Origin: Paenibacillus phytohabitans
Lineage (GTDB): Bacteria > Bacillota > Bacilli > Paenibacillales > Paenibacillaceae
Direction: 5' to 3'
Assembly: GCF_013141775.1 (NCBI RefSeq)
Contig: NZ_WHOB01000094.1
Coordinates: forward strand, 1-64,000
Length of the DNA stretch: 64,000 nt
Positions 42,253-50,607 of the stretch are shown here, piece after piece. The notes below the pieces were generated by a model. That model saw nothing but the letters and a program-made list of their open reading frames with translations, was not told the origin of the DNA and did no database searches. Made by a program: the position numbers and the translations under genes. How positions within the stretch are numbered: position 1 is the first letter of the stretch; each line of letters begins with the position of its first letter.

Positions 42253-43617
42253 TTAGACGTGTACTGGTTCTTTAACGGCAACTGTCTTGGGCAGTGCCTG
42301 AAGTCCTGCAGTGTTCAGGAAGTTCCAAGGCTTGTTGTAATGCGGCTGGAAGAAGAAATCAATGAAGGCCAGCTGGTCCACGGTCATTTTATTCTGAATA
42401 CATACCGAGACGGTATTGATCGACTGCGTCAGATCCATCTTGGACATAATCTGTGCCCCAAGAATGCGGCGGGTCGCACGTTCGAATACGACTTTTACCT
42501 GAACCTGCTCGAATGTCGGCATAAACTCCGGACGGTAGTTGTCAATCAGCATTACACTTTCAGCATCCATACCTTCGGCTTTGGCGGCATCCTCGGTAAG
42601 TCCGGTTCCGGCAATATTGTCTTCATAAATCTTAATGCCCGATGTACCCTGCGTACCCATGTAAGGGATCGTATTCGAGACCAGATTGCGGGCTACCAGT
42701 GTCCCCATGCGTACAGCGTTCGTGGCGAGCGGGATATAGGCATGTTTACCGGTCGGGTTGTAATGAATCGCACAGCTGTCACCAGCGGCATATACATCCG
42801 GCAGGCTGGTCTGCATGTAATCGTTGACCATAATCGCACCGTTCGGAAGCATGTCGACTTGACCCTTGAGCAGCTCTGTATTCGGACGGAAGCCGATGCA
42901 GAGAATGACCAGATCGGTTTCATGCTCTCCCTTGCTAGTAATGACCTTAGTGACTTTGCCGTTCTCCCCGGCGAATGCTGCGACTTTCTCACCAAGCGCA
43001 AGCTTGATGCCATGCTCTTCAAGTGATTGTTGAATCGGAGCAGTGAATTCTTCATCAAGATATTTACTCAGAATACGTTCTTCCCCGTCGATCAGGGTAA
43101 CTTCCTTGCCGTTCATCTGAAAAGCTTCAACCAGCTCAACGCCGATATATCCAGCTCCGACTACTGTAATTCTTGTCACCTTCTGCGCTTGTTCAATAAT
43201 GGTGTTGGAGTGATTATAATTCTTCGAGAGCAGAATCCCCTCCAGCTCTATACCTTCCAGCTTAGGCACAATCGGCCATGAGCCTGTTGTCATAATCAGC
43301 TTGTCGTACGTATCTTCAAATTCTTCACCTGTAGCGAGGTTGCGGGCCTTCAATGTTCGGCGGGCGGTATCCACATTCGTCACTTCATGGCGCATCTTCG
43401 TTTGCACACCCAGTGCTGCAAGCTGTTCCGGGGAAGAATAGAACAATCCCTGCGGGTCCTTGACGACTCCCCCTACGTAAAGCGCAATGCCGCAAGACAA
43501 GAACGATATGTTATCGTTGCGCTCATAAACCGTAATCTGGGCATCCGGGTACAGCTGTGCGGTATTAACAATTGCGGCGGTTCCGGCGTGTGTACATCCA
43601 ATGACTGCTACTTTCAT
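42253..43617 (-). CDS. NADH oxidase / CoA-disulfide reductase family flavoprotein
   Basis: 454 residues from the ATG preceded by GGAGGAAG. N-terminal FAD motif VAVIGCTHAGTAAI, single redox Cys in NISFLSCGIAL (about residue 43), the hallmark of water-forming NADH oxidases, NADH peroxidases and CoA-disulfide reductases. NAD(H) motif VVGAGYIGVELVEAF near 155, VYAAGDSCA near 280, and a C-terminal dimerisation domain (YNKPWNFLN). Two perfect FNR boxes lie upstream. A water-forming NADH oxidase that removes oxygen and regenerates NAD+ at low oxygen is the best reading. Confidence 0.9.
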   Translation of the reverse strand: MKVAVIGCTHAGTAAIVNTAQLYPDAQITVYERNDNISFLSCGIALYVGGVVKDPQGLFYSSPEQLAALGVQTKMRHEVTNVDTARRTLKARNLATGEEFEDTYDKLIMTTGSWPIVPKLEGIELEGILLSKNYNHSNTIIEQAQKVTRITVVGAGYIGVELVEAFQMNGKEVTLIDGEERILSKYLDEEFTAPIQQSLEEHGIKLALGEKVAAFAGENGKVTKVITSKGEHETDLVILCIGFRPNTELLKGQVDMLPNGAIMVNDYMQTSLPDVYAAGDSCAIHYNPTGKHAYIPLATNAVRMGTLVARNLVSNTIPYMGTQGTSGIKIYEDNIAGTGLTEDAAKAEGMDAESVMLIDNYRPEFMPTFEQVQVKVVFERATRRILGAQIMSKMDLTQSINTVSVCIQNKMTVDQLAFIDFFFQPHYNKPWNFLNTAGLQALPKTVAVKEPVHV

Positions 43618-43692
43618 GATTTCTTCCTCCTCCAATTTACAAGCCTTTTTCTCTGTGGTTGTGATTAATTTCACTTTATATACTGATTATAT

Positions 43693-43737
43693 TGTGATAT
43701 TTATCACATTACAAGCACTTTTGTGAATTTTCTCACA
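43693..43737 (-). promoter_or_regulatory. Two consensus FNR boxes upstream of the NADH oxidase-type gene
   Basis: TGTGATATTTATCACA (43693-43708) and TGTGAATTTTCTCACA (43722-43737) both match TGTGA-N6-TCACA exactly, centres 29 bp apart. Confidence 0.85.
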
Positions 43738-43890
43738 TTGTTCACAATTTCAATTTTTAATTATCTGCACGGGTTTCTTTTCGTCTTGCATTAGTTTTCC
43801 CCGCCAGTAGGACATTATGTCTGTCAGCAGCAGGAAGCAGCAGGAAGCGGCGTTAGGGTGTGGAACTGTATAAATTCTAATTTTTGCAGC

Positions 43891-43937
43891 AAAAAAGCCC
43901 CACTACACCGCAAACCTTCTGCGGAACAAGTGAGGCT
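43891..43937 (-). terminator. Intrinsic terminator of fhs
   Basis: Minus strand: AGCCTCAC / GTGGGGCT outer arms and CCGC/GCGG inner arms, followed by TTTTTTG. Confidence 0.75.
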
Positions 43938-43981
43938 CTATCTAATGGATGGCTGCCGCCTGTATGCGGCCAAAAAACCTT

Positions 43982-45616
43982 TTATTCCAAACCGGAGATC
44001 ACACCATCTTCATCGACCAGCAGCCCTTCTGCGGCCGGTTTGGCGGGTAGGCCCGGCATTGTGACAATGTTCCCTGTGATGACCACAGCAAATCCTGCGC
44101 CAAGGGACAATGTAATGTCCCGGACACCCATGGTGAAGCCTTCCGGTGCTCCAAGCAGCCTCGGCTGATCCGAGAAGGAATATGGCGTTTTGGCCATACA
44201 GACCTGAAGCTGGTGCAGGCCCAGCCTGTCAATAACAGCCAGACTGCGTTTGGCTGCCGGAGAGAAGGCCACTTCTGCGCCATGATAGATTTCGGTGACG
44301 ATTTTATTGATTTTGGACGGGATGTCCAGATTGTCTTCATACAGCGGCGCGAACTTTACGGCCTCTTCCCGGTCCAGCAGCTTCTTCAGCTCCTGCGCCA
44401 GTTCCTGCCCGCCTGCGCTTCCTTCAGCCCATACCTTGGATACCGCAGCGGGCACACCCAGCCGGCGGCAGGCCTCCAGCACATCGTTAATCTCCGCCGG
44501 GGCATCCCCTTCAAAGTGATTGAGGGCAACGAGTACAGGCACACCGAATTTGCCAAGATTCTCAATATGGCGCTCCATATTGGACAATCCGGAGAGCAGC
44601 GCCGCCCGGTTGCCGGCATACAGCTCCTCCTTGCGGACACCTCCGTTATATTTCAGTGATTTCACTGTAACCACCAGTACTGCGGCAGAAGGGGTCAGGC
44701 CGGCCTGGCGGCATTTAATATCCATGAACTTCTCAGCACCAAGGTCTGCGCCAAAGCCCGCTTCAGTCACTACCACGTCTCCGAGCTTCAGGGCGTAGCG
44801 GGTTCCGATTACACTGCTGCAGCCGTGGGCAATATTAGCGAAGGGTCCGCCATGCACAATCACGGGCGTGCCTTCAAGCGTCTGCACCAGATTCGGCTTC
44901 ACAGCTTCCTTGAGCAGTGCAGTCATCGCCTCAACGGCTCCGATGTCCTTCGCGGTTATTGGCTGTCCCAATTGGTCATATCCAACCAGCATCCGGCTCA
45001 GCCGTTTCTTCAGATCCGCGAGGTCATTGCAGAGGCACAGCACAGCCATAATCTCAGACGCCGTCGTGATCTGGAAGCCGCTCTCCCGCACCGTCCCGTT
45101 CCCGTCGCCAAGGCCGGTCACAATATTCCGCAGGCTGCGGTCATTCATATCCATCACACGTTTCCATACTATCCGCTGCGGGTCCAGGTTCAAGGCGTTG
45201 CCCTGAAAAATATGATTATCGATCATCGCGGAGAGCAGGTTGTGCGCGGAGGTCACCGCGTGGATATCCCCGGTGAAATGCAGATTAATCTCGTCTGCCG
45301 GAACAATCTGCGCCTTGCCTCCGCCGGTTGCGCCGCCCTTCATGCCCAGGCAGGGTCCAAGCGAAGGTTCTCGCAATGCCGCCACCGTCTTGATCCCCGC
45401 CGCATTCAGCGCCTGGGATAATCCGATAGTCGTCAAGGTTTTGCCTTCACCCGCCGGTGTAGGGTTAACTGCCGTAACCAGGACGAGCTTGCCGTCCGGT
45501 TTGTGCTTCAGCTCCGCCCACAGGGACGGCGACAGTTTGCTTTTATATTTACCGTACAACTCCAGATGCTCTTCATTGATCCCTGCTGCCGATGCTACCT
45601 CTGTTATTAACCTCAT
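43982..45616 (-). CDS. fhs: Formate-tetrahydrofolate ligase
   Basis: ATP-dependent synthesis of 10-formyl-THF from formate and THF for purine and fMet-tRNA synthesis. About 544 residues. P-loop region TPAGEGKTLTTIGLSQAL near 53, RESGFQITTASEIMAVLCL and NIAHGCSSVIGTRYALKL blocks, all standard. The ATG has AGGAGGG at a long 13-bp spacing; the frame stays open 14 codons upstream, but those codons are not family-like. It neighbours a possible formate channel, suggesting formate uptake or recycling into one-carbon metabolism. Confidence 0.94.
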   Translation of the reverse strand: MRLITEVASAAGINEEHLELYGKYKSKLSPSLWAELKHKPDGKLVLVTAVNPTPAGEGKTLTTIGLSQALNAAGIKTVAALREPSLGPCLGMKGGATGGGKAQIVPADEINLHFTGDIHAVTSAHNLLSAMIDNHIFQGNALNLDPQRIVWKRVMDMNDRSLRNIVTGLGDGNGTVRESGFQITTASEIMAVLCLCNDLADLKKRLSRMLVGYDQLGQPITAKDIGAVEAMTALLKEAVKPNLVQTLEGTPVIVHGGPFANIAHGCSSVIGTRYALKLGDVVVTEAGFGADLGAEKFMDIKCRQAGLTPSAAVLVVTVKSLKYNGGVRKEELYAGNRAALLSGLSNMERHIENLGKFGVPVLVALNHFEGDAPAEINDVLEACRRLGVPAAVSKVWAEGSAGGQELAQELKKLLDREEAVKFAPLYEDNLDIPSKINKIVTEIYHGAEVAFSPAAKRSLAVIDRLGLHQLQVCMAKTPYSFSDQPRLLGAPEGFTMGVRDITLSLGAGFAVVITGNIVTMPGLPAKPAAEGLLVDEDGVISGLE

Positions 45617-45796
45617 GCCTTTATGAAACCCTCCTGCCGTTATTATCCTGCATCCCATATTTCTTTATGCAATCTCCGTAGATGAGTGAAACATTCCTCT
45701 TCAAAGGATACAGTGTCTCTGAAAAGATTCAAGGATAATTTTCATACGAGGGGATACTTCCGTCTCTAGAAGCCAAGCAGAAACGGCTTGCTCATA

Positions 45797-45841
45797 CAAA
45801 AAACTCCCGGACAGGGGTGCGCGTGCACCCCAATCCGGGAG
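45797..45841 (-). terminator. Intrinsic terminator of bsaA
   Basis: CTCCCGGA and TCCGGGAG outer stem, GGGGTGC/GCACCCC inner stem, then TTTTTT on the minus strand. Confidence 0.9.
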
Positions 45842-45869
45842 CGGACTATTTTGTGACAGCTATCCTTAC

Positions 45870-46349
45870 TTACTTCAGCAGCGATTCAATAAGGTCCTTC
45901 ATGCTCTCCGGTGATTCCTTCGGCTCCACACGCGCCACCACATTGCCGCTGCGGTCCACCAGAAACTTCGTGAAGTTCCACTGGATATCGCTGCTCTCCC
46001 CGTCACCCGGCTGCTGACCCTTCAAATATTGGAACAGCAGGCTTGCCTCCGGCCCATTCACATCTACCTTGGCAAACACCGGGAAAGTAACGCCGTAATT
46101 GATCTGGCAGAAGGCTTCCGCTTCCTCACTTGTACCCGGCTCCTGGCCGGCAAACTGGTTGCAGGGAAACCCCAGCACAACAAGCCCTTGATCTCCGTAT
46201 TGTTCGTACAGCTTCTGCAAATCTCCGTATTGCGGGGTAAGCCCGCACTTGCTGGCCGTATTGGCGATCAGCAGCACCTTACCCTCATAGTCCTTAAACG
46301 GCACTTCTGTACCCGAAGGTGTGACTCCGGCAAAACTATAGATCGACAT
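45870..46349 (-). CDS. bsaA: Glutathione peroxidase-like thiol peroxidase BsaA
   Basis: 159 residues of thioredoxin fold. Peroxidatic Cys in NTASKCGLTPQY, Gln/Trp partners in FPCNQFAGQEPG and IQWNFTKFLVDRSG. In Bacillales this enzyme uses Cys, not Sec, and is reduced by thioredoxin or bacillithiol rather than glutathione. The ATG at 46349 gives the family-normal N terminus; the longer frame upstream is not family-like. Monocistronic, strong terminator. Confidence 0.93.
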   Translation of the reverse strand: MSIYSFAGVTPSGTEVPFKDYEGKVLLIANTASKCGLTPQYGDLQKLYEQYGDQGLVVLGFPCNQFAGQEPGTSEEAEAFCQINYGVTFPVFAKVDVNGPEASLLFQYLKGQQPGDGESSDIQWNFTKFLVDRSGNVVARVEPKESPESMKDLIESLLK

Positions 46350-46978
46350 CCTGCTTCGCTTCCTTTCGGCTGTATATTCGTATTTACCCTGGCGGCTTAT
46401 AGAGTCCATGCCCTTATAGAGCTTATGCCTCACTACGGGCATTCCTCTTTATTTTATCCTATTGGCAGCGTGATACAAAATTTCAGGCTCTGATTGCGGT
46501 GCGGGTGGCAGCTGCAGGAATAATCGTTAAGTGAGTAGCCCATTTTGGGCCACATTGTACTCGGTTTTTCGTATACGTTGGGCTCGTTTACCTCCGCTGT
46601 GACACATTGTACTCGGTTTTTCGCATACGTTGGGCTTGTTACCATCGCGGTGACACATTGTACCGGTTTATCGCATACGTTGGGCTCGTAAGCCTCCGCT
46701 GTGACACATTGTATTCGGTTTTTCGCATACATTGGGCTTGTTTACCTGCGCAGTGACACATTGTATTCGGTTTTTCGCATACATTGGGCTCGTTTACCTT
46801 CGCAGTGACACATTGTATTCTGTTTTTCGCATACATTGGGCTGGTTTACCATCGCGGTGACACATTGTACTCGGTTTTTCGCATACATTGGGCTTGTTTG
46901 CCTTCGCAGCCAGCCCACTTTGGGCGGATTTAGGTACTTTTATGCTCTTCAGCTTCAATCCCAATTGGCCCTGGAAGG
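46350..46978. other. Intergenic region dominated by the 52-bp tandem array
   Basis: 629 bp with no credible gene. Reading frames here are made of the repeat itself, whose period is not a multiple of three. The array is listed separately; it is bounded by AGCCCATTTTGGGC (46537-46550) and AGCCCACTTTGGGC (46911-46924), near-identical palindromic strings. Confidence 0.7.
46551..46912. repeat. 52-bp tandem repeat array, seven copies
   Basis: Units begin with CACATTGTA at 46551, 46603, 46654, 46705, 46757, 46809 and 46861 (period 51-52). Each continues TCGGTTTTTCGCATAC, then TTGGGCT, GTTTACC and GTGA. Units differ by a few substitutions. No variable spacers, so not CRISPR. VNTR-type locus of unknown role. 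Confidence 0.95.
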
Positions 46979-48010
46979 CTACACCCTTCGCGTCAGCCCG
47001 CAGGCTTCGGCAATAAGCCGGAGAGATGTCAGCTTATCCTCAAAGCTGTGAATATGTGATGAAATCATCAGCTCCCCGCATCGATATTCTTCCGCCAGCG
47101 CCTGCAATTGCTCTCTGACTTCACTCGGCGACCCTACAACCATCCGCTTACGGTTATCCTTAATGGAGAACCTGTCATAAGGTGTATATGTATAATTCAT
47201 TGCAGTTTCTACGGAAGGGGTTACAGTGGAGAGATGCTCTTTCTCCAGCAGCACCAGCGACAAATCCATGCTGGCGGCCAGCCGGTCCGCTTCCTCTGAG
47301 GCAGCAGCACAGACGGCAAATATCGCCACCAGTGCTTGTGGCGATGCAGCAGCAAGGGATGGAGCGAAGCTGTTGGCATACTCCTGCACCGCCTCCGCTC
47401 CCCCGTTACCGTTAATAAACCGGGCGAAGGCATACCTGGTACCCAGCCGGGCGGAGAGCGCAGCGCTGTCACCGCTTGAGCCGAGCAGCCAGATTTCCGG
47501 CGCTGTACTCACGGCAGGTGTAGCCTGCAGTCCGGCATAGCGGTGCGGAGGTTCGGCAGCCCCAGTCTCATCAGACTCATGCAGATATGCAATGAGTTCC
47601 TTAAGCTGCTGCTCATATCGGTCTATATCCTCAGGATTCACGCGGTTATCCTGCAGCGCCCTGGCGGACAGCGCACCGCCGCCTGCCGCTCTGCCCACAC
47701 CCAGATCGATCCGCCCGGGATACAAGGCCTCCAGGACGCGGAAGTTCTCGGCGACCTTGTAAGCACTGTAATGCGGGAGCAGCACAGCTCCTGAGCCGAT
47801 GCGGATCTCCGAAGTTACAGCAGCCAGATGAGCCATCAGCACCTCCGGACTGGAGCCGGCCAGTCCGGGCGCCGCGTGATGCTCTGCAACCCAGAAGCGG
47901 TGATACCCGAGTCGCTCAGCTTCGCGGGCCAGCAATACTGTCTGGGCCAGTGCCTCCGCAGGCGTGCTCCCTTCAGACACCGGCGATTGATCCAGAATGC
48001 TTAATTTCAT
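46979..48010 (-). CDS. LLM-class flavin-dependent monooxygenase (bacterial luciferase-like)
   Basis: 343 residues. TIM-barrel family using FMNH2; N terminus LSILDQSPVSEGSTPAEAL, then RFWVAEHHAAPGLAGSSPEVL and GRIDLGVGRAAGG, the LLM group 2 (YwcH/YceB-like) pattern. Substrate unknown. The ATG at 48010 follows GGAG at 11 bp. The C-terminal end lies 66 bp from the repeat array. No obvious operon partner. Confidence 0.9.
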   Translation of the reverse strand: MKLSILDQSPVSEGSTPAEALAQTVLLAREAERLGYHRFWVAEHHAAPGLAGSSPEVLMAHLAAVTSEIRIGSGAVLLPHYSAYKVAENFRVLEALYPGRIDLGVGRAAGGGALSARALQDNRVNPEDIDRYEQQLKELIAYLHESDETGAAEPPHRYAGLQATPAVSTAPEIWLLGSSGDSAALSARLGTRYAFARFINGNGGAEAVQEYANSFAPSLAAASPQALVAIFAVCAAASEEADRLAASMDLSLVLLEKEHLSTVTPSVETAMNYTYTPYDRFSIKDNRKRMVVGSPSEVREQLQALAEEYRCGELMISSHIHSFEDKLTSLRLIAEACGLTRRV

Positions 48011-48185
48011 ATAGGAGCAGCTCCAATGGGTTTGAATTTTCAACTTCGGCGGGAACATCTATATTGGTCCAGTCCATTATATCACCGGGTATATCACCGG
48101 ATATATCCCTGGAATCAGTCAATCTGAGCATCCGTCAGCATTGCCGACCATAGGCAGATACAAGGCAGAAGGAGGGGCAGCAGAT

Positions 48186-48233
48186 GCAGAAACAACGGGC
48201 ACTGGCCTCTTCAAGGCGGCACCCGTTGTCTGC
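48186..48233 (-). terminator. Terminator of the DUF3243 gene
   Basis: Long hairpin with GCAGACAACGGGTGCC and its near-complement on the minus strand, seven bases past the stop; T content after the stem is moderate. Confidence 0.7.
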
Positions 48234-48239
48234 TGCTTC

Positions 48240-48578
48240 TTAATGCTGTACCATCTTCACCAGCATATGCGCCAGCCGGTGGCGCTCTTCCTTGTTTCCG
48301 GCCTTCCACAGTTCCAGCAGCAGCTTCTCCTCACTGTTGCGGGGCTCTTCGTACGCCGCCAGATAATCGGCGATTTTCTCGGCAGCCACAGCCAGCTGCT
48401 CATCGCTGAGCCCGATTTTCTGCGCCAGTTGGATGCGCTTTCCCAAGTAGCTTTTGAAATCCTCGAAATTGTTCAGGATCAATTCCTTCTGCCCCGGCTC
48501 AATCCGGTCCAGCGCATCGTTCACCCGGTGCATCGTCACACTTCCGTCCTTGCTCACCACATGATTATGTTCAGACAT
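48240..48578 (-). CDS. DUF3243 family protein (YmfJ-like)
   Basis: 112 residues, helical. The C-terminal part (FKSYLGKRIQLAQKIGLSDEQL then KIADYLAAYEEPRNSEEKLLLELW and LAHMLVKMVQ) matches DUF3243/YmfJ. An N-terminal extension of about 45 residues precedes it, longer than in Bacillus. ATG with GGGAGGTG upstream. Function unknown. Confidence 0.85.
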   Translation of the reverse strand: MSEHNHVVSKDGSVTMHRVNDALDRIEPGQKELILNNFEDFKSYLGKRIQLAQKIGLSDEQLAVAAEKIADYLAAYEEPRNSEEKLLLELWKAGNKEERHRLAHMLVKMVQH

Positions 48579-48750
48579 TCAGAACACCTCCCATTTATTA
48601 GTGTGCGGTTTCCCACTAATTAACCAGAGGCCCCGTAGGTGAACCAAACGAAGCCCGCCGAAGGATATATCGTCATCCCGTGGACACACCGCTTTCCTGC
48701 GCAGCAGACAGAAACCTGTCAGCACTCTCATGGCCCGGGCTGCTAGTGAC

Positions 48751-48928
48751 GCGGACTGAGAATCGCTTATTCGGGCAGAACGGCCGTATTTGCAGATCAA
48801 GCGGACTCACAATCCCTTATATGTCCGCAGATCCTCATTTCAGGCAAAAATACATAAGATAACGGAATCTCAGTCCGCTTCGGCGCCAATATGATGATTA
48901 ACGGAGAAATAAGCGCTTCTCAGTCCGC
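48751..48928. repeat. Four-copy 20-bp element, two direct then two inverted, 50-bp spacing
   Basis: Consensus GCGGACTSASAAKCSCTTAT (one copy diverges slightly). Plus-strand copies at 48751 and 48801, minus-strand copies at 48859-48878 and 48909-48928. Both pairs are spaced exactly 50 bp. The whole can fold into a large stem. Confidence 0.85.
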
Positions 48929-49087
48929 TTGCGTCAGGTTCAGCTATTCAACTATATAAACCGCAATACAGCAACAACCCTACAAGCTATCGTTCAGCTG
49001 CTGTGTGGGACTGGATGAATACATCAATTCCATAAACTTGATTCGTTGCCGGCAGAATGGAGACTCTTAGGAAGCGCTGTAGTCGTA

Positions 49088-49266
49088 AATGTTGTACGTT
49101 CTGCAACTTTGATGTCTTGATAGCAGGGTGTTCGGGAGGATTGTTGTATAAAATACAAGAATAATCCTGCTAAGCCGCTTGAACACAGTGAAATCCTGCC
49201 TTTTATACAACATTTCTGGATTTGCGCCGCTAGGATGAGAGGAATGTTGTATTTTGGGCAGGATTT
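49088..49266. repeat. Second palindromic element with AATGTTGTAT motif
   Basis: AATGTTGTAC/T motif at 49088 and (with one change) 49140 on the plus strand, 52 bp apart. A 24-bp inverted pair follows at 49191-49214 (minus) and 49243-49266 (plus), both ending GGCAGGATTT. Different sequence from the 48751 element but similar spacing. Confidence 0.65.
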
Positions 49267-49413
49267 TATGAATCGAGGAATTCCAACGACAACTACGGCA
49301 ACCACGGCAAATACTGCAAATACTGTAAATACGTAAATGTAGCAACTACGGCAACAGGAGACGCCCGGAGGTCCAACTATTCACAGGGTGAAGGATAGAC
49401 TTAGAATAAATCA

Positions 49414-49440
49414 CAAAAAGACCCCGTGAACCACGGGGCC
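49414..49440 (-). terminator. Intrinsic terminator of the VanY-type peptidase gene
   Basis: Minus strand GGCCCCGTG / CACGGGGTC stem, three-base loop, then TTTTTG. Confidence 0.85.
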
Positions 49441-49460
49441 GGCTGTACATCGATTTCACA

Positions 49461-50408
49461 TTAATTCGACACCGGAACGGCATCATAATATTCTTCGAGG
49501 GTAATTCCTCTCTCCGATACGGACGCGGCGATCTCCTTGCCTACATACCGGACATGCCAAGGCTCATAAATATATCCGGTGATCGCCTGCTTGCCTTCGA
49601 GGAACCGGATAATATATCCGTACTCAGCGGCATGATCCGCAAGCCATTCTGCTTCCTTCGTACCGGCAAAGCAGCTTTCGGCCGCACATTTGCCGTCACT
49701 GCCGGACAGGTCAATCGCCAGACCCGTCTGATGCTCGCTGTGTCCGGGCAACGCACTGTAGGTACGGGCTTTCTCTTCGCCGTCCCGGGCTACATAGTTA
49801 TTGAACAACCTTCTCTGGGTCGCTTCCGAACGGTAGCCGGATACGCCGGCCAGATAAATACCGTCCTTCTTCGCCCCGGCAAACATCTCCTCCAGCGCCG
49901 TGGCAGCTTCACGCCGCAGCATCCGCTTCTCGATCTTCTCCGAGAATATAAAAGGCACATCAGGATAGACCAGATCAGCCGGCTTATATTTATCAGGCAG
50001 TCTGTACTGCTTATTAACCATAACCGCGATGCTCTCCGGTTCGGCGGCAACCATCTCTGCATCACCATTACTGCCGGAATCCGTAGCTGCCGGCTTATCC
50101 GTAGGGGCAGGCTTGTCCGTTGGTTCCGGAGTCCCGGCCGCATTATTCTCCCCGCTCGTTGAATCCGCAGGCGTCGGTGTAGGCTCAGTCCCCGTATTGT
50201 TGCCGGAGCCCTGCTCCTGGCCGTCCGGCTCTGCGCTTGGCAGTGCCGAAGTCTCCGGCGCCGTACCCGGCCCGGCCCCGAGATCGGTACCTGTATTTAT
50301 ATTTGTTCCGTCTTCCCGGGAAGCGGACGGGCTAGTATACTTCCCGATTCCCCAGCCGACAGCAATGACAACGATGAACAAGATGACAATCTTGGTGGTT
50401 CTGGACAT
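49461..50408 (-). CDS. D-alanyl-D-alanine carboxypeptidase, VanY/M15B family
   Basis: 315 residues. One N-terminal membrane anchor (about 5-25), a Thr/Pro/Glu/Asn-rich linker to about residue 125, then the M15B zinc peptidase domain: VSGYRSEATQRRLF, SEHQTGLAIDLSG (zinc His and Asp) and YIYEPWHVRYVG (third zinc ligand). It would trim terminal D-Ala from peptidoglycan stem peptides outside the membrane. No vancomycin-resistance genes are nearby, so a housekeeping wall role is more likely. Confidence 0.92.
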   Translation of the reverse strand: MSRTTKIVILFIVVIAVGWGIGKYTSPSASREDGTNINTGTDLGAGPGTAPETSALPSAEPDGQEQGSGNNTGTEPTPTPADSTSGENNAAGTPEPTDKPAPTDKPAATDSGSNGDAEMVAAEPESIAVMVNKQYRLPDKYKPADLVYPDVPFIFSEKIEKRMLRREAATALEEMFAGAKKDGIYLAGVSGYRSEATQRRLFNNYVARDGEEKARTYSALPGHSEHQTGLAIDLSGSDGKCAAESCFAGTKEAEWLADHAAEYGYIIRFLEGKQAITGYIYEPWHVRYVGKEIAASVSERGITLEEYYDAVPVSN

Positions 50409-50534
50409 ATGCGGTTTCGTTCCTCCTAGAAGTTCTGTATTCTTTCTAAAGCTTAGTTACATTATTAGACAGGCTGAAGGGCCGAAATGTTTCAGTCCGG
50501 GCTGATAAATGTGCAGCAGCCCCTAACACAAATA

Positions 50535-50578
50535 TTACCATAGAACAATTAGCCGATACGCTAACTGCCCTATGGTAA
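50535..50578 (-). terminator. Hairpin downstream of the DEAD-box helicase
   Basis: TTACCATAG / CTATGGTAA arms with an inner GTTAGC/GCTAAT stem, 30 bp past the stop; T tract weak (ATATTTG). Confidence 0.55.
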
Positions 50579-50607
50579 CAAGTTTCACTTATGAATGTAA
50601 AGCGCCT

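Larger units (their letters stand above)
43618..43981. other. Intergenic region carrying FNR boxes and the fhs terminator
   Basis: 364 bp. Contains the two FNR boxes (43693-43737), a TATATA box near 43677 on the minus strand for the flavoprotein gene, and the fhs terminator (43891-43937). No ORF with a ribosome site. Confidence 0.6.
48579..49460. other. Long intergenic region with two palindromic repeat elements
   Basis: 882 bp without a credible gene; candidate frames lack ribosome sites and cross the repeats. Elements at 48751-48928 and 49088-49266 are listed separately, and a short stretch near 49290-49355 repeats ACTACGGCAA and AAATACTG/GTAAATAC motifs. Confidence 0.65.

Noticed and set aside
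45617..45796. THF riboswitch upstream of fhs
   Set aside because: I could not match the conserved core of that riboswitch in this stretch.
46454..46836. Minus-strand reading frames through the 52-bp array (repeated CVTA and KPN-like motifs)
   Set aside because: The period is not a multiple of three, frames break within a few units, and there is no ribosome binding site.
46551..46912. Tandem array considered as a CRISPR array
   Set aside because: Units follow each other directly at 51-52 bp with no unique spacers, and no cas genes are in the window.
48579..48800. 73-codon frame downstream of the DUF3243 promoter region
   Set aside because: Overlaps the palindromic element and has no ribosome site or recognisable product.
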